A DNA stretch of 64,000 nucleotides from Malurus cyaneus samueli (Eukaryota; Chordata; Aves; Passeriformes; Maluridae), in the NCBI GenBank assembly GCA_009741485.1, contig CM019238.1:7669477-7733476 (forward strand), written 5' to 3'. Of the stretch, positions 38,901-53,900 are shown piece by piece (position 1 is the stretch's first letter; every line of letters begins with the position of its first letter). The translations under genes were made by a program, and so were the position numbers. The notes beneath the pieces were generated by a model that had not been told where the DNA came from, ran no database searches, and worked only from the letters and a program-made list of their open reading frames with translations.

Positions 38901-41900
38901 CTGGCGTGCAGTTTGACACTGTTACATTCCATATGGCTCACACTGCTGGGGGATGAGTATTGCCCTGGTGGGACCTACTCATGCACAAGTTATGTACTCC
39001 AGAAAACTATCCCTTGGAGAAAAAGGTAATGGGATGAATGCAGCCAATGTTCTAGGATGAAACCTTTAGGGAGGATAAACAAAGCTGGCTGAAGAAGCTC
39101 ATTCTGTTGCAGTCTGCCATACCCTGACCTTGGTTGGGAGTTATGCAATTCTTTTGGTTTGTGTTGCCATTTGGAAGGAAGGTATTGGTTTTCTGGGGAC
39201 AACAGTATTACTAATAAAATAATGGATTCTGTCAGTCATTGTCTCTTTTTCCCTTTACACAGGGTCACCCTGGGCAGCCTGGACCTAGAGGTCTCCCTGG
39301 CATCGATGGCTGCAATGGAACCCTGGGGAGTCCTGGCATTTCTGGACCAGATGGGTTTCCTGGCCTACCTGGACTGCCTGTATGTCCCAACTCAAATGTG
39401 CTGTTCTGTAGTCACTGAACCAGGATGTGCTTTTTGTGACATTATTGGAGAAGTAACTGCCAAGTACTTAGGAAAAGCCCAAATAACCCTAAGTTTATTA
39501 GCCTTGTTAGAGCTCAATTTTCTTATCCACTCTGAGGATAAAATGACGATCCTGTGGATAAAATCCCCTCCCTCACTGCTGCCGTCGCTACTTTCGATGC
39601 AGCCAAGATGTGGGTGGCTTTCTGGGCTACAAATCCACACTGACAGCTCAGTTTTTCATCCACAAGTGCCCCCACATCCTTCTCCAGGGCTGCTTTCAAA
39701 CCACTCATTTCCCAGCCTGAATCCATGGTTGGAATTGCCCCAACTCAGTTGCAGGATCTTGCACTTGATGAGGTTTACATGGGCCCATCCCTCAAACCTG
39801 CCAAGGTCCCTCTAAATGGTGTTGGTGTCTACATGAACAGGGGAATTACACCCTGTCAGACAGGTTCCAATAGGATCTAGGCTGTCAAAGGCCTAAAATA
39901 AAAGGGAAATCTACTACAAACAGGAAAATACCAGAGAAAATGTTTGCAGAACCTTGTTTTACTAAAGCTGCACAAAGTCACAAAGTATTTAGTTCTCATA
40001 GCACAGTTTCTCTGACAAAGCAGCAATGGTACTTTTACAGTTTACTGGAGACAGTAGTTTGCCTTGTTCATTATGCTGATTAGAAATTCTTTCAAAACTA
40101 CAGCAGTTTATTTTCCAGACATTTATTTTTAACTTTTTTTTTTTTTTTTAAATCAGGGNTTTTTTTTTTTTTTTAAATCAGGGTCGTCCTGGCCCAAAAG
40201 GCCTTAAAGGAGAACCTGTTTTTGCTCAAGGCAGTCTTAAAGGAATGAAGGTAAGACTTGTCATCACACAGGAAAGAATGCAGTACAAGAAACTCTTCGA
40301 TGTCCCACAGGTTGCAGGGCTGATTCTGCAGATTCGATTGCTAATAGTCACAGTTATGGAAGCACAGATTTCAAGATACTTTCCCATTTACACTTGATCT
40401 AATATTAACTAACAGAAAAAATTACTACTTATACAAACCTTGATGTTCCATATAGTTTGTTGCCATAATGTGTAATTTTTACTCATTTATAATTTTTAGG
40501 GTGAAAATGGTCTTCCTGGATTGGATGGAGTTCCTGTAAGTTATTTACTATGGGAAATAATGATTTTAAAGAATATTAAGTAGGTACATTTTCAGGTATT
40601 GGTTCTTGAGTATCCATTTCAAATTAGTGGGAAGTGTATTTACATGTGTGATACCAGTAGTATGAACAATTGTACCTTGGGAAGGGTATGTGTGAATTCA
40701 CACTATGGTAGAGGAAGTTGGATTTTTGCTATTATCTATTTCATTATTCCTATTTCAAATCAAACTCCCTTCTACCATTGAACTCTGTAACTTTGATTTT
40801 CAAAATGCATCTAATCATATGAAATAAATTGCTTTAGTTATTTAAATTGGCATACTTAACCAGGGGATATTGCTTAATTTTTTTCTGAAACTCCTCTTTG
40901 GCTGGGGTTTGATGGGGTAAATGCTACATAGTCTCTATTTGGCCTCTGTTCCTCTTATAGGGCCCAAAAGGGTTTCCTGGTCCAATAGGTCCTGCAGGCC
41001 CTATAGGATTACCAGGTTTGCAGGTAAGACACCTCAGCTGTTGCACTTGTTAACAGAACAGTTCAAACTGTTGGCGGTTTTCCCCTCTTGTCTCTGCTTG
41101 TGTCATGACAATGAGCAAAAGTATCTGGAAGGACGGAGCACAGCTGACTACCAGCATAGGACTCTTGGTTTGGGGCAGTTTGATCTGATCACAGGAGCAA
41201 AGGCTCCTCTCTGGAGCATCCAGAACATCAAACATGACCGAGGGCTGCAGCAGAGCTCTGCAAACACCTTGTTACACTGTTCTGAGCACTTCCTCATCTC
41301 AGGGCCTGGGGGAAAAGGCTGATCTCTGAGATTTGGAGTCTTTTTTGTCAGGTGCAATGTTAGAGTTGCTTTTTCCACATCCTACAAGAGAATTTCTAAT
41401 GGGTAAAGGTAAAGCCAAGCTGCATCTTTGTTTGGTTTAAGTTGAAGTTTTCTCTTAATTAACTGTGGTGCCAAAGAGCTGTGCTGTTAGAGATGTGAAT
41501 ACTAAAAAGAGCATTTGTCTTGCTTTTGCTTTGGAGGCAAGGGCATTGCTTCAATTGTTTGCATCCTAATTAAGTCTGAGGAATAAAATCTTGATCTTGT
41601 TTATGTTTAGGGTCCAGTGGGTCCCCCTGGGCCACCAGGTCCAAAAGTAAGTACCTACCTTTCCTGTTTTCTTTTTACACCTGATTTTTGGGGTTTTAAC
41701 AGTGCTGTGGACCTAGATGATAGTCTTGGTGTTGTTGCTGTTGTTTTATTATTCACTCAACCATGGTTTTCTTTTCTCTTCTAGGGTAACATGGGATTAG
41801 GCTTTCAAGGGGAGAAAGGAGAAAAGGTAAGTGAAACTTGTTCTGTTATGGAAAGAGCATGAAATATACTCTAGACCTCCATCACAGCTTGATCTTCTAG

Positions 41901-44900
41901 GAAGTGGCTAAATTCTATGATTTTCTTCTTTTTCTTTTTTCTCTTGGACTGACTGACAGTTCAAATACTAGAGAATCTTGTTGGTTCCTTATCTGTTTGT
42001 ACACTAAAATGGATGGGAATGTTTTTTGAGTGAAGAGGAAGAAAGGGAAAATCTCAAGTCAGTGCAGTACTTTCATGGTTATCAAGAGATGAGGTCCTTA
42101 GACGTCTTTTGAACATCCACCTCTCAGTTTCTTTGGACCTCATCACCTCTTGTATTGAGTTATTCCACTGACTTAATTCTCCTTGGCTTTCATTCCATTC
42201 TTTGGGTCAGCTGGCGTGTAATTTATAGTCTCACTATCCTAAATGGGTGTCCTGCAGTCTGTGTCAGAATGTACACAGGCATAATTAAGACTGGGACCTA
42301 ATTCTGTTGATGTTAAAATCAGTTCTCAGCATTCTACAATTCTAGTTGTTCCTTCTCCTCTTTCATGTTTCTCCCCAAGGTTTTTCTGGAAAGTTTTCCT
42401 CTTGATTCAAAAGCTGAGCCTTTTTTTTTTCTTTGTCGTGTTTTATGTCCACAAGCCTTTGGAAACAGATGCATTTTGTTCATCCTGATTTTCCATCTGA
42501 TCTTTTGACTCCCATGACCAAACTCTCATGCCAGCATTCAGGCACACAGATTTATATACATGAAATATAATTAAAGTGTTTTTTTCTTCTGATTTGTAGG
42601 ACACTTCCATAGAAAATCAGAAATGGTCTGCTATATTAATATCTTCCTCTTTTGTCAACAGGGTGATGTAGGGTTGCCAGGGCCTCCAGGTCCCCCACCA
42701 TCCACTGGAATACTGGAATTCATGGGATTTCCAAAGGGGAAGCAAGGAGAAAAGGTCTGTAAATTCAATTTACAAACCCTCTCCCTCTCCATGTTCTTTC
42801 ATCCAAGAGTGAACAAAATTACTGAACAGTGTTATATTTCCAAATCAAAATAATTTTCTGTACCAGCTTATTCTGTCTAATGGTTATTGAATAAAAATAT
42901 TCATAGCTCAAAGCATAGTGGACCGCTAGAGAATACACACTTCTCAGGAGAAATCTGGAAGCTATTTAGAGGTTTTCATCATTAATCCTAAAAATAAGTG
43001 AACTGTAGTTTGTTTTTGTTGGACCTGTGAAATCGTGTCAGCTGAAGCAAAAAAATACATTTGGAAAAATAAATGCAATCTCCAGCTCTTTTGCCTTGGT
43101 GCACACTACTCTAAAATAATCAGATTTCTTTTCGCCTTCACTTTGTTATTACTGAGGTGTGTATTTAGGTCATTGGTAGTTTTATGAAAGTTGTGTGTAC
43201 CTCGAGTTCAGTATTCTCTAGACACATGAAATTTAGGCATACTGAATTAATCTGGGACTTACACAGGCTGGTTTGGGAGCCCAGTCTGAGTTTGCCTGAA
43301 GCCCTGTATAAAGTCATGAGAGAGACTGTCATACTTGGTGGGGTGACATTAGCGTGAGGTGAGGCTCAAACAAACCCCATTCCTTTGGGCTCACTCTGGA
43401 GTTTGTAAGCAGAGTTGTGAGGACATTGCTGTCTCACTATATGTTATTTTGCTGCTTTTCATGAAGTGCTGTGCATGTTCCAGTTTCCAAGATGATGATA
43501 TCAACTGCTTCTAGTTTGACTTGTAGCAGTTGGGGACAGTGGAGCAGCAGTTCCCAGGCAGTGGCGTTTAAAGCTGTGGGAAGTGGCCAGAGGATGCACC
43601 AGCACAGTGCTGGGGGACCCTCGATGTGGCACATGGGGACACAAACGCAGGGTAGTCACTGGCAAACAAAGTGTATGGCCTTACTTTTACTTTAGGTGTC
43701 AGGAGCATGGTGGGGGGTAGGGGAAAGTCTTGCTTTCACTGGCACAATGATTTATTGTGTTTGTCTCTTCCCCCTCGCCAGGGTGAGCCAGGTCCTCAAG
43801 GATTCCCTGGAGATCAAGGATTGCCTGGCATCCCGGTAAGGACAATGGATTGTTTTTAACACGTGCCTAATGTGGGTTAGATGGTTCAACACCCTCTGAA
43901 TAGCTCACAAGGTCTCTACAGGAGTTTCAAGGCATCAGAGAACTATGAAAATCTGATAAAAATGTTCACAAGACTTTGTGAAGAGTGTAACTGTAATCTG
44001 ATAGTTTTTTGTGCTGTAGATACAAAGAAGATAATGCTGTCCTACTACAGACTGACAAAGCAACCAAGATTTCAGTACCTGCAGCCTGCTGTTTGCAGAG
44101 ACCTGCATGGAGCCCGACCTGTGGCATGGCCACTGGATGGCAGTGTTCCTTGTCCCATAGACATTTTTTTGAATCCCAGTTTTTTTTTTCTTTAATTATA
44201 TCTAAATATCTATTTTGTTATTTTACTTTAAAGCTGTAAAGCACATGCAGATCTTTCTGTCTGCCCATATACATCCACCTAAAATGGGCTGTTTTACATT
44301 AGTGTTCATCAACTCAGCATGGTGTAGCATCTTCTCTATATGCATTAAGAAAAACAATTTATCCCTGGGTTCCAGAGAGCTATTTCCCAGCTTAAAACCT
44401 TTTGTAAACAGAGGTTGTTTCAATAAGTTTAGGGAGTAAATATTTTTGGGAACTTCTGATTAATAAGATAAATTGTTTGCCAGTTTCTTCGATGTACAGA
44501 TGTTCTTAGGAGAAATACGTGCAAGAAAAACCTGTACATGAAGCACAGTTTGTTATTAGCCTTTCTGGACATGTTCCATTATGAGCATGTTTAGCTTTAT
44601 GCATTACAAGAGACCCATTGAAGCTGGTGAAATTGAACATATGTGCAAACTTAACCACAACCGTGAGATATTTTAAGATTGAGGCCTGAAAATTGCTTAA
44701 CTACTGTAACTCATGCTGAAATTAAATCCTGGTGTTCTATCTCTGGATTTGATACATCTTGCTGACTGGGAAAACCACCAAACATTTCCAAATGCTGAGC
44801 GTGAAAATGCTAGTTTTGAGTCATTCTTGAACTTTAGGAGGGAAAAGTGTGCTCTGAGCATTCCCTTGAGCTGCTGCTGTTAAGAAATAAGAGTTGAAAT

Positions 44901-47900
44901 AATTTCTCAATGTAGAATAGAATACAGAGCAGCATTGGCAGGTCTTTGCTGTCTATAACATGGGGTCACTCGCAGTTGCTACTGAAACATGTGCCATGGT
45001 TTAAATGGATGGAAGTCTTGGGGAATAAAAAGGTACTGTGCTGCACATGCTGCCAAATCTGGTTGATTCAAGTTTTCTTTCTGGGATGAAGTAGTCCCAG
45101 CAGTAACAGTTAGTGCCCTTTGTCTCTCTATTGTACTGTTTGTATTAATAAATGGGTTTGTGTTCACTTTACTTAGGGATGTGCTGTTCAATTCCAAACA
45201 GAGATTTAATGTTGACATTTTTCCTCAGGGCTTTGGAGGTGTTGGAGAAAAAGGAGAAAAAGGTGTGCCTGGCTTGCCGGGTGGCAGGGTAGGTAACTTC
45301 ACCAAGTCCTTAAATGCCTGTTCTTTAACACATGAAGTGGCCCACAGAAACATGCCCTGCAGAGTTGTGCTCCCTCCTACTCAGCAGGATGACCAAGGTA
45401 TTCTGTTCTGTGTGTGCAGAATAAATCCTTGGATGGAAAGTCTTGACAGCACTAAGATTTATTGGTTTTATGCTTATGAAGTAACACCTAAGTTCCTAGT
45501 AAGCTGAGACACCGTGACTTCCTTATTTGAATTGCCAATTAGAAAAACAATGATTTAATAAGACAAGAGTGCTTTTAGGAGTGATTTTGTTAAATTCTTT
45601 ACATCGTGATTGTTAATAATTGAGAGATAAGAAAAACAGTGGTAACTTCTCCTTTTGAAAACTTAAACTTTTCATTCTTTGCTGCTGATATATTTAAAGC
45701 CTGATCAAACTGAGATAGATCCTGTAAAAGTTAATTTCTTTGCTGTTGTAGGGTCTTTTGGGACTGGATGGATCGGATGGAATTCCAGGGAGAAAGGTGA
45801 AATTTCTTTTATTTTTTACTGTACTTAGAGTTACAGGAGCCGTCTAACTGCTTCAGAGCTACTGACTTCCTTATCTAGTGGCTCCAAGTTCTCTGATGGA
45901 TAAATGCCATGTCTTTTTGACATGGTTAAGCTAAGCAGGATGTCCATGAAAAACTCAAGATCAGTTGAACTGTCTCTCAGTTAACCCTATGTGTTCAGTT
46001 ACTTTCTTCTGTATTTTGTTCAATGTATATTTTCTTCAAAATATAGTACAGGTGGTGGTCTCTCCAGTATGATCGAATTCACATATATATGTTAAAATTA
46101 TGTCATTAAAAACAAGGCCTTTATGACAAGTTCCTCTGCAATATTGTATGTGAGCTGTACTGGGGGCTGCAGCAGCCAAGACTTCAGAATCACAGGCAAG
46201 ATTTAAAGTTCTCTTCTCCAGAGCACAAGGAATATCCCATTTTTTCAGCAGTGACAGTGGGATTTGAAATCTGTATTGGGCCAATTTGGATATGTTACCC
46301 AACAGAAACAGTAGATTTCCAGTCAGACACCCAGAACAGGAATTTTGGTGTCCCTGGGAATGCTGCCATGAAATGGGGAGCCACAGAGCTGCATCTTCCA
46401 GTGTCACTTTAAATGTTTTGGTGTCAGTAATTTGTTAGAAGGGGGAAAGAGTAGAGATAAAATATGTGGGACAAGGAAAAGAATGTTCTAGACTCTTCAT
46501 TCTGCATTTCATGCAGTTCTTTGAGAACTCCTTGGTGTTCTCCTGATTTGCATACCCTCAGCCTACTCACATGTTCTCACCATCTTCACAGCACAAGGAG
46601 GCCTGAAGAAGATCTGGTATTTTGTGAGTGCTGAGAAATTGATGTAATCAGTTTTCTCTCCCTTTATTTCTTCTTCAAGCAGGACAAAGGATTGGGTTTG
46701 TGATTTAAGTCCAGGCTCTGCAGATGTTTCAGCTGAAAAATAATGCCACTTACTGTCTCGCTGCATATCATTGTTCCCCTGTGTGATTTTGCAGGGTCAC
46801 CCAGGTGTTCCAGGCTTTCCAGGACTGGATGGAGTCGAAGGCATGAAGGTAACTTCTCACTAAAGCATTGTTTTTCTGAAGGTTTTTATGTGAAAAAATA
46901 AGTATCATTGTTCCAATCAAACCTCCTGTTTGCCCCTATATCACTGTAATTTTCTTTATGTTTCAGTTCCTTATTTACTTTATTGGTTAGTATAAAAATG
47001 AGTGGTTGCTGAGCTGTGAATACTCTGGTATTTTAATACCTTTTCAATGTTCAGTAATGCAACTTCATGACTTAGAATTGTAGGTGTAGCCTTTCTGGTC
47101 TCTATCCTTACACCAATGGCATATTTATTGGACTGTTGAGGCAAGATTAGGTGGAAGTGAGTGGATGTTAAGATAGTTGCCAAGGCTGTCTGAAGTCTTG
47201 GATCACAGATCTACAAGTATTGATGAGCCTGAGAACATATTCCATGTCTTGTGCTGGAGATAGGTGATGCATAGCAAACATTTTCTGGGTATCTTACAAC
47301 TTGAGCAGTCAGACAGCTGGAAACTGAGTGGAAAATGATTGGATGGTAGTTTGCTGCGAAAACACCGATCTGCCACCAAGATTGCAGACTTGTAAAATGA
47401 AAGTTCCCAAAGGGATTTTTTGTGCAGAGCACATGGAAGAAGTAGAAGTTTATGTACAGAGAAGTATTACTGGGAGAAGCAACAAAGTGTGCATTGCCTT
47501 GGCTCACTGAATGGTGTTTATATGATAAAAATGATGGCAGTTTGGACAACAGCCAGATTTTGCACTTGTGATTTCAAAGAGAATCTGATTCTCTTTGAGT
47601 ACCAGTGAGAGGAAGGAATGACGCTGCAGTTTGTCACAACTTGCTTGTTCTACCTGGATGATTTTATGAAGGAATTCATTTTCCAGTAAGCTTCTCTTAC
47701 TGAAATTCAGTATTCCAGGCAACAGATAGGTGCAGTGATGAATGCTTTTAAAAATGAGATAGCTCACAGCAGCTTTTACCACGAGATGAGCAGATATTAT
47801 CTACCTGATATTGGTCAGTGTGCTGACAGAAGTGTTCTCCAGTAGACATTGTATATACATGCCTGTGCTTCCTAGTGAGGGAACTGGAGCCCTTCAGAGG

Positions 47901-50900
47901 ATATATGGGTAGTAGCAGCCGTCTTATCTGAAACAGCCATCAGGTTCATCAGACAGGAACGATCTAAGTCAGGACAGCAGATGATTATGAATAGCAGAAC
48001 AAAGTGAATTCTTCAACAGGACAAAGAATGATGGTTAGTCAATGACTGCAGACATTGGTACCACAATACAGTCTGTTTCCTGACAAGCAGCCTCCTCTCC
48101 ATCACCCCTCTGAATGTGGCATGAATCTGTTTTCTTCACAGGGAGAATTAGGTGACATCGGTCCCCCAGGCCCTCCTGTCATTATTGACAGGGAAGGTGT
48201 AGTCATTTCAGGTACACATTTCCATTTTGTTTTGGAACTCATCTAAAGCATTTTTTCCTGATTCATCTTTCTTTCTTACTATATTTTACCACTTTCTGAC
48301 CTTGTTTATTGGGTCTAATCCATCCATTGTTATTTTTCTTTTAATTTCTATATTGTTTGGATACACATATATTTAGTCCTTTGTTTATAATTTCAGAATT
48401 TACAGAAAGCCTTTCATCCCCACATTGCAGAATGATGTATTTCAAGGCAGAATATAATGTCTTTTCTGGAAGACTGACTATGTGTGAGCATGGCCAAGTG
48501 CTGTGCCTGCTCTGTAGATACACTGTAAATGGCTTCCTGGTGTTGCTTGGTAAAGGGTGCTCTGAATGTCATTAGTTGTCCAGTGTAGTAAGAATATTGT
48601 TGAGAAAATTAGTTTATTAGTGCCACAGCTGATTGAGGCCTGGATGGGAACAGTTTCTGAAGCCATAAAGGTAAGAGGACAAATCACATAGTCTCTCCTA
48701 TTCTTTCTCCTTCACGTGTAGTCAAGTTTGTAACCAGCTCAGGAGTTTTTCTCATTAGTATTGACTAAAAGGCTTCCTGCTCATGGCTTGGCAGCCTTTG
48801 TTATCTCTGAGATAAGTGGTCACTACAGCAATTGACTGAACAGTCTTTCAGCAAAATTCTCATGAGACTTTCTTCCTTGTTTCTCTCTTTGTCTGACAGG
48901 TGCCCCGGGTGACCCAGGAACCCCGGGAGCACCTGGTCCTCCAGGAGATGAAGGGATCAGTGGTTTACCAGGCCTTCCAGGAGCTCCAGGGTTTCCAGGC
49001 TTGGAGAGAGGTAAAGCAGCAGCCCCCAGTGCACTTGGCAGGCTTTTTGCTGAGGGTCTTGCAGAGATGTCTCAGGGTAGTGGCCTGGAGATATTGGAAT
49101 TATTGGGGCAGGCCTCTCCCTGCTCCTTCAGCTGGCTGATTTGCAGGCTGCTGAATGAGGAACAGGAGGCAGGGATGACACATAGGGAGCCAATTGTGTT
49201 GACTTGGATGGGAGAAGAATTAGTGCCACAATTATTACAGCACAAGTAAGTTTTCACATGTGACTGGTGTAGAAGTCTACACTGGAGGCTGTTGTTTGAT
49301 TTCCATTTTGAATGAGCTGATTGGCAGAATCTTTCCTGCATTTTAAATTATAATGAATGTTTTTGAAAATTGTTTGATGACTTTTTATGTTTGCAATAAA
49401 GAACTAACAGATTGGCTTCATAAATTCACAGGGCTTACAACCTATTTGTCCCATCAAAGATCTCACTCAAAAGTTTCTGTTTCACTTGAATGTCATCTGG
49501 GGAGATCCGGCCTGCAGTGATACAGAGACAAGGAACTACTAAGAAAATGAGAAAATAAAAACTCCTCAGTCTTGCATCGTTAATTGTCTGATTAATCAGT
49601 GAGACTTAAATGCAGCCCTGTGAAGTTTTTTGGATGACCAAAGGAGTGTGTAAATGGAAGCCAGTTGGTGCCTCCAGTTAGTGCATTTTTTTGGTGTACA
49701 ATTATAAATTGTTCTGTGCTAACATGATTGCAGTTCAAGGCACAACAGTAATTATCTTAACATTACAAATACTTCAATGTGTTTGCTGCTGGAGAGCCTC
49801 TCATTGTGTCATTGTTCTCTAGATGGAATGGGCCCTGGAGGGTCTCCAGGTATTCCAGGAGTGAAGGGTGAAGTGGGAGAACCAGGAAGAGCGACAATTG
49901 GATTACCAGGCCCTCCTGGCAGAGGTGGTTTACCGGGTCTGCCAGGAGCACCAGGATTGCCTGGTTCACTGCGTATGTAGATATTTTACATCTGTTTTTG
50001 TATTGGATTCAGAGTGAAACAGGACAAATAATCATTTATATCTTTAGTTCTTTACCAGCAAGGTTTATTCATCTGTTAATTGTAAATGTTTGACTCATGC
50101 CTCATGATTGTAACTCAGAAACTTAAATATATATATCAGCAGACAATCCTATGAAGTAATACGACAGAGCTAATTATTGTTAAGAGCAGTGTCCTGAGAG
50201 ACTGAAGAAAAGGTTGTATAGACACAATTTATGACACAAAGGACTTTGAAGTTCTAGGCTAGTCTCCTGTTGGCTTCGGTAAAGAATAGAGCTTATGAAA
50301 GAATAGACCTTATGAAAACCTGAGGTAAATGTCTGCCTTGTGAGCAGATGGTTTGGGCACCAGTCAGATACGATGCCTGAAGAGGTTTCCAGACCTAAGG
50401 AAATGGGATTTTGTTTTTACAAGCTCATGTGTATTGATGTCCTGATTAGCTTATTTGTTCATTGTTTTGTTTTCCTCAGAAATTGAGTATTGCATGATCA
50501 GGGTTGATTTTACAAAACTTTTGAGTTTTTACCATTCTGCCATAAGCTGGTTTATTTTTGAGAGCCAACTTTTCAGAGCAGGGGATGGAGCCAGTGAGCA
50601 GGGTCTGATAAAATTATTTTCTATGGAGAAGAAATACATGATCTCTTGTCAGTAACTGTGTGCTAGTCAAATGTGGCTCACTTCTCTGCAGAGTCTGTAA
50701 AGCTCCTGTAGCTGTGTTTAGCTGATGGCTGCAGTTTGTTTCCATGGAGCATCAGATGGTGCTGGTCAGCACTCCATCTTACTGCTGTCACAGAGGGGAA
50801 GGGTTTTCAGACAGTGTCATTTTAGATTATGTTTGATCATGTTCTGCTGCTGTCTCCATCAGCTTATGTTTCATTCTATTCAGCATATAAAGCAATCCTG

Positions 50901-53900
50901 CAGTCATGAAGAGAGGGACAGGGAAAGTCCCCTTAACCCCTCTACCCTTTAGTATCTTTCCTGAGCTGCAGCCACTGAATGAAAGTCATTTGCCCTTCCT
51001 TACACTACCTGTCCACAGTTTGGTGAGTTCTTTGGTCAACTGATAAATCCATGAAAATGTGCAGTGGTAGAGGAACAAGACTCTGTTGCATCCACACAGT
51101 GAGAGCTTTTGCTTTCCTGTGTGAGGAGCTAGAAACAAACGTGCAAGTGAACTGCAGCCCCTGGTACCAACCAAGTTCTATCTCCTCGTGTTACATCCAC
51201 AGCTGCAGTTTCATCCAGTGCCGTTGCATCACTGATGTTGTAAGTCAGTAAAGGGCTGGAAATCAGCTTTCTCACAGCTTTTCCTTGCCTTTTTTCTGCA
51301 TATAGGCCCTTCAGTCTCCCCAGGAACAATCCTGAATGGAAGGATTGGGGCCCCGGGGGAACCTGGGCAAAGAGGGCTGCCAGGAGCTTTGGGTCCAAAG
51401 GGCTACAAAGGTAATTGACTCTTGTTTTGGGAGAACTTTTCAGCAGTCATTGGGCTGAAAGATATTTATGCATGGTAAATATCCTAAGGGATGAGTTGTA
51501 AGTGTCTTCATGACAAATCACAGGAGGGGTTGAAGGAGCCAACAGCCTTTGCAATTTAGAGAGAGCCGTGCCCAGCACTGCCAGTAAAATCCTATTTTTA
51601 CCTCTTACTCTGCTGAGGCAAATAAGCTGATAAACATCTCATACCCAGAAAATTAGCTAAGTAAGTTATATTTACAAGCCATGAGACTTAGAAATAAAAT
51701 CTTGTCCACTGCTTTATGCATTACAGTCTGTAACTGACAGAAAAACTTAATTTTGTTCTCTTCTGTGCTAAAAATCGTGAGCATTTGGTTCTTAGTGTGT
51801 GACAGAACCAGCAGCAAAAGCTGAGATGATGCAGACATCACTGTGCTTGGTGCCTGTTTGGATCCATGGCCAGTTACAATTCAGGGGGTCATTGTAACCT
51901 GAAAGATTCATCTGGGGGTCATTGTAACCTGCTGTGAGTGGGAGCATGGATTTGTTTTCTCTGATAACTATCTCTTAAAATATGCACAAGACCTCCCTGA
52001 AACTCTCCTAAACCCATCTGTTTAGGAAAGTTTAAACTTTTGGGAAAAGGCTTAGAAGTGCTTAGGTTCATGCTGCACATGGTCATTTGGTGATGGGCAT
52101 TGCATAGAAATTAAACTGGAGAAAACCTGAACTCCACTTGCTTGGGACTCACATCACCTAAGCAGAAGAGGCATAAAATCAAATCACATGAGAATTTCTT
52201 CATCTTAATTGAATCAAATACTGCTTTTGGAACTGAAAAGGGTCTTTATTCAAATGCGACTGAGTTTGGACTATTGACTATTTTCCAGGAGAGCCAGGTG
52301 ATTGTGCTTGTGATGGAGGAGTTACAAGAGCTGGTCTAAAAGGCATCTCAGGTCCCCCAGGTCCCTCAGGAATCCCTGGTGTGCCTGGGGCCAAGGGCGT
52401 TGGTGGAGACCCAGGCTCTGTGGGTGCACCAGGACTGCGAGGCCCTCCGGTAAGGCAGGAAGAGTTTATGCTGGTATTGGTGAATTACAGGAGTGCCCGT
52501 GTGCAATTGCTGGTCTTGAATGTGATGAAAGCAGAACCCTTTTTTTTTTTTTTTTCATAATTGCTTCTATTTGTTTGGACTTAAAAAAAAAGGCAACCTA
52601 GAAACTGATCTGTGTAGAGAAACTGAAAGTAGAGATATTATCAGTTATAAAAATGGAAGAACAAATGGTTCTTTAGTTCTGAGAACTGCACATTTATCAG
52701 TCAAGAGAAAAGCAGTAACAGTTATTCATCCCAGGATTTCTTGGAAGTAGACATACATGGATTAGACCCAGGGCTCTTCCTAAGAGAGGGCTGGCTAGGG
52801 AAGCAGTTTTACATGTGCATGGAGAGAAGATCTGAAAAATCAAACAGGGAGATCTTTCTACATCATTGCTCATAGCTATAAAAACTGCACCACAGAGGCA
52901 GTCTGCTTCCTAGCTGCTGTATGCTAAATATGCCAGTGAGAGTTGAGCTCTGTTTTCTATCAAACAGCAACCATAACAAATAGGATTTTCCAAAGTGCTG
53001 AGCATTGCTCATTGCAAGTATTTACTTTTGAAAATCCTAGCCCAGTCTTTTGTCTTCAGAGTATCTTTATCAGTGTCAGTAAGTGCAGCACACCAAGCAA
53101 TAGGGAAGAAGATTCAGTGCTTGGGTCCCATTATATCATAAGTGATGTAATGTTCCCAGATGCCACACAAGATTGCTGTCACTATTACCCAGTTTTGTCT
53201 TGCCACTATGGAGGTGTAGTGACAGCAGAAAGAGTGGATAATAATCAAACCTCTCCCCTATTTCCACCCCAGAGCAATGTATATAATTGTAAACCCTCTG
53301 GACATTCTGTCTCATCTGGTTGTTGTGTCCTGTGCTCATATGACATTTTTAAGAAGCAAAGCCTTTTCTCTGCATATTCATGTTCCTTTTTTTAATCTTT
53401 TGGTCTGTAGGCTTCAGCTGGTCAGCAAGGTTTTCCAGGGCTGAAGGGAGAAAAAGGGGATCCATCCTATGCAACAGTCAAAGGTGCTCGTGGGGACCGT
53501 GGTGCCACAGCACCCAGAGGACCTTCAGGCATCCCAGGAACTCCGGGCAGGGATGGGCTTCCAGGCTTGCCAGGCCCACCAGGACCTCCTGTAAGTTCAG
53601 ATTAATTTAGCAGCAGTGCTTCAGGGTTGGAATAAGGAGCAGAGAAAGCAGCTAGGGCTGGCAAACTAGTCCTGATTAACCCTGGGGTAAATCTCCAAAT
53701 ACATAAAAAGCTCACAGTCCCTTGAGCACAAATTTGTCTTGGTCAGGATTAATAATTGACAATCCTTATGCCTCTGTCAAAAGGCAAACTTCAGTAGACC
53801 CTAATGCTGTTCTATGTTGTTGATCTAAAAGACCAAAGACATTGTAGGCATAATTACAAAGGAAATCTTGACATTAAAAAAATCACACCAGAATCTTATT

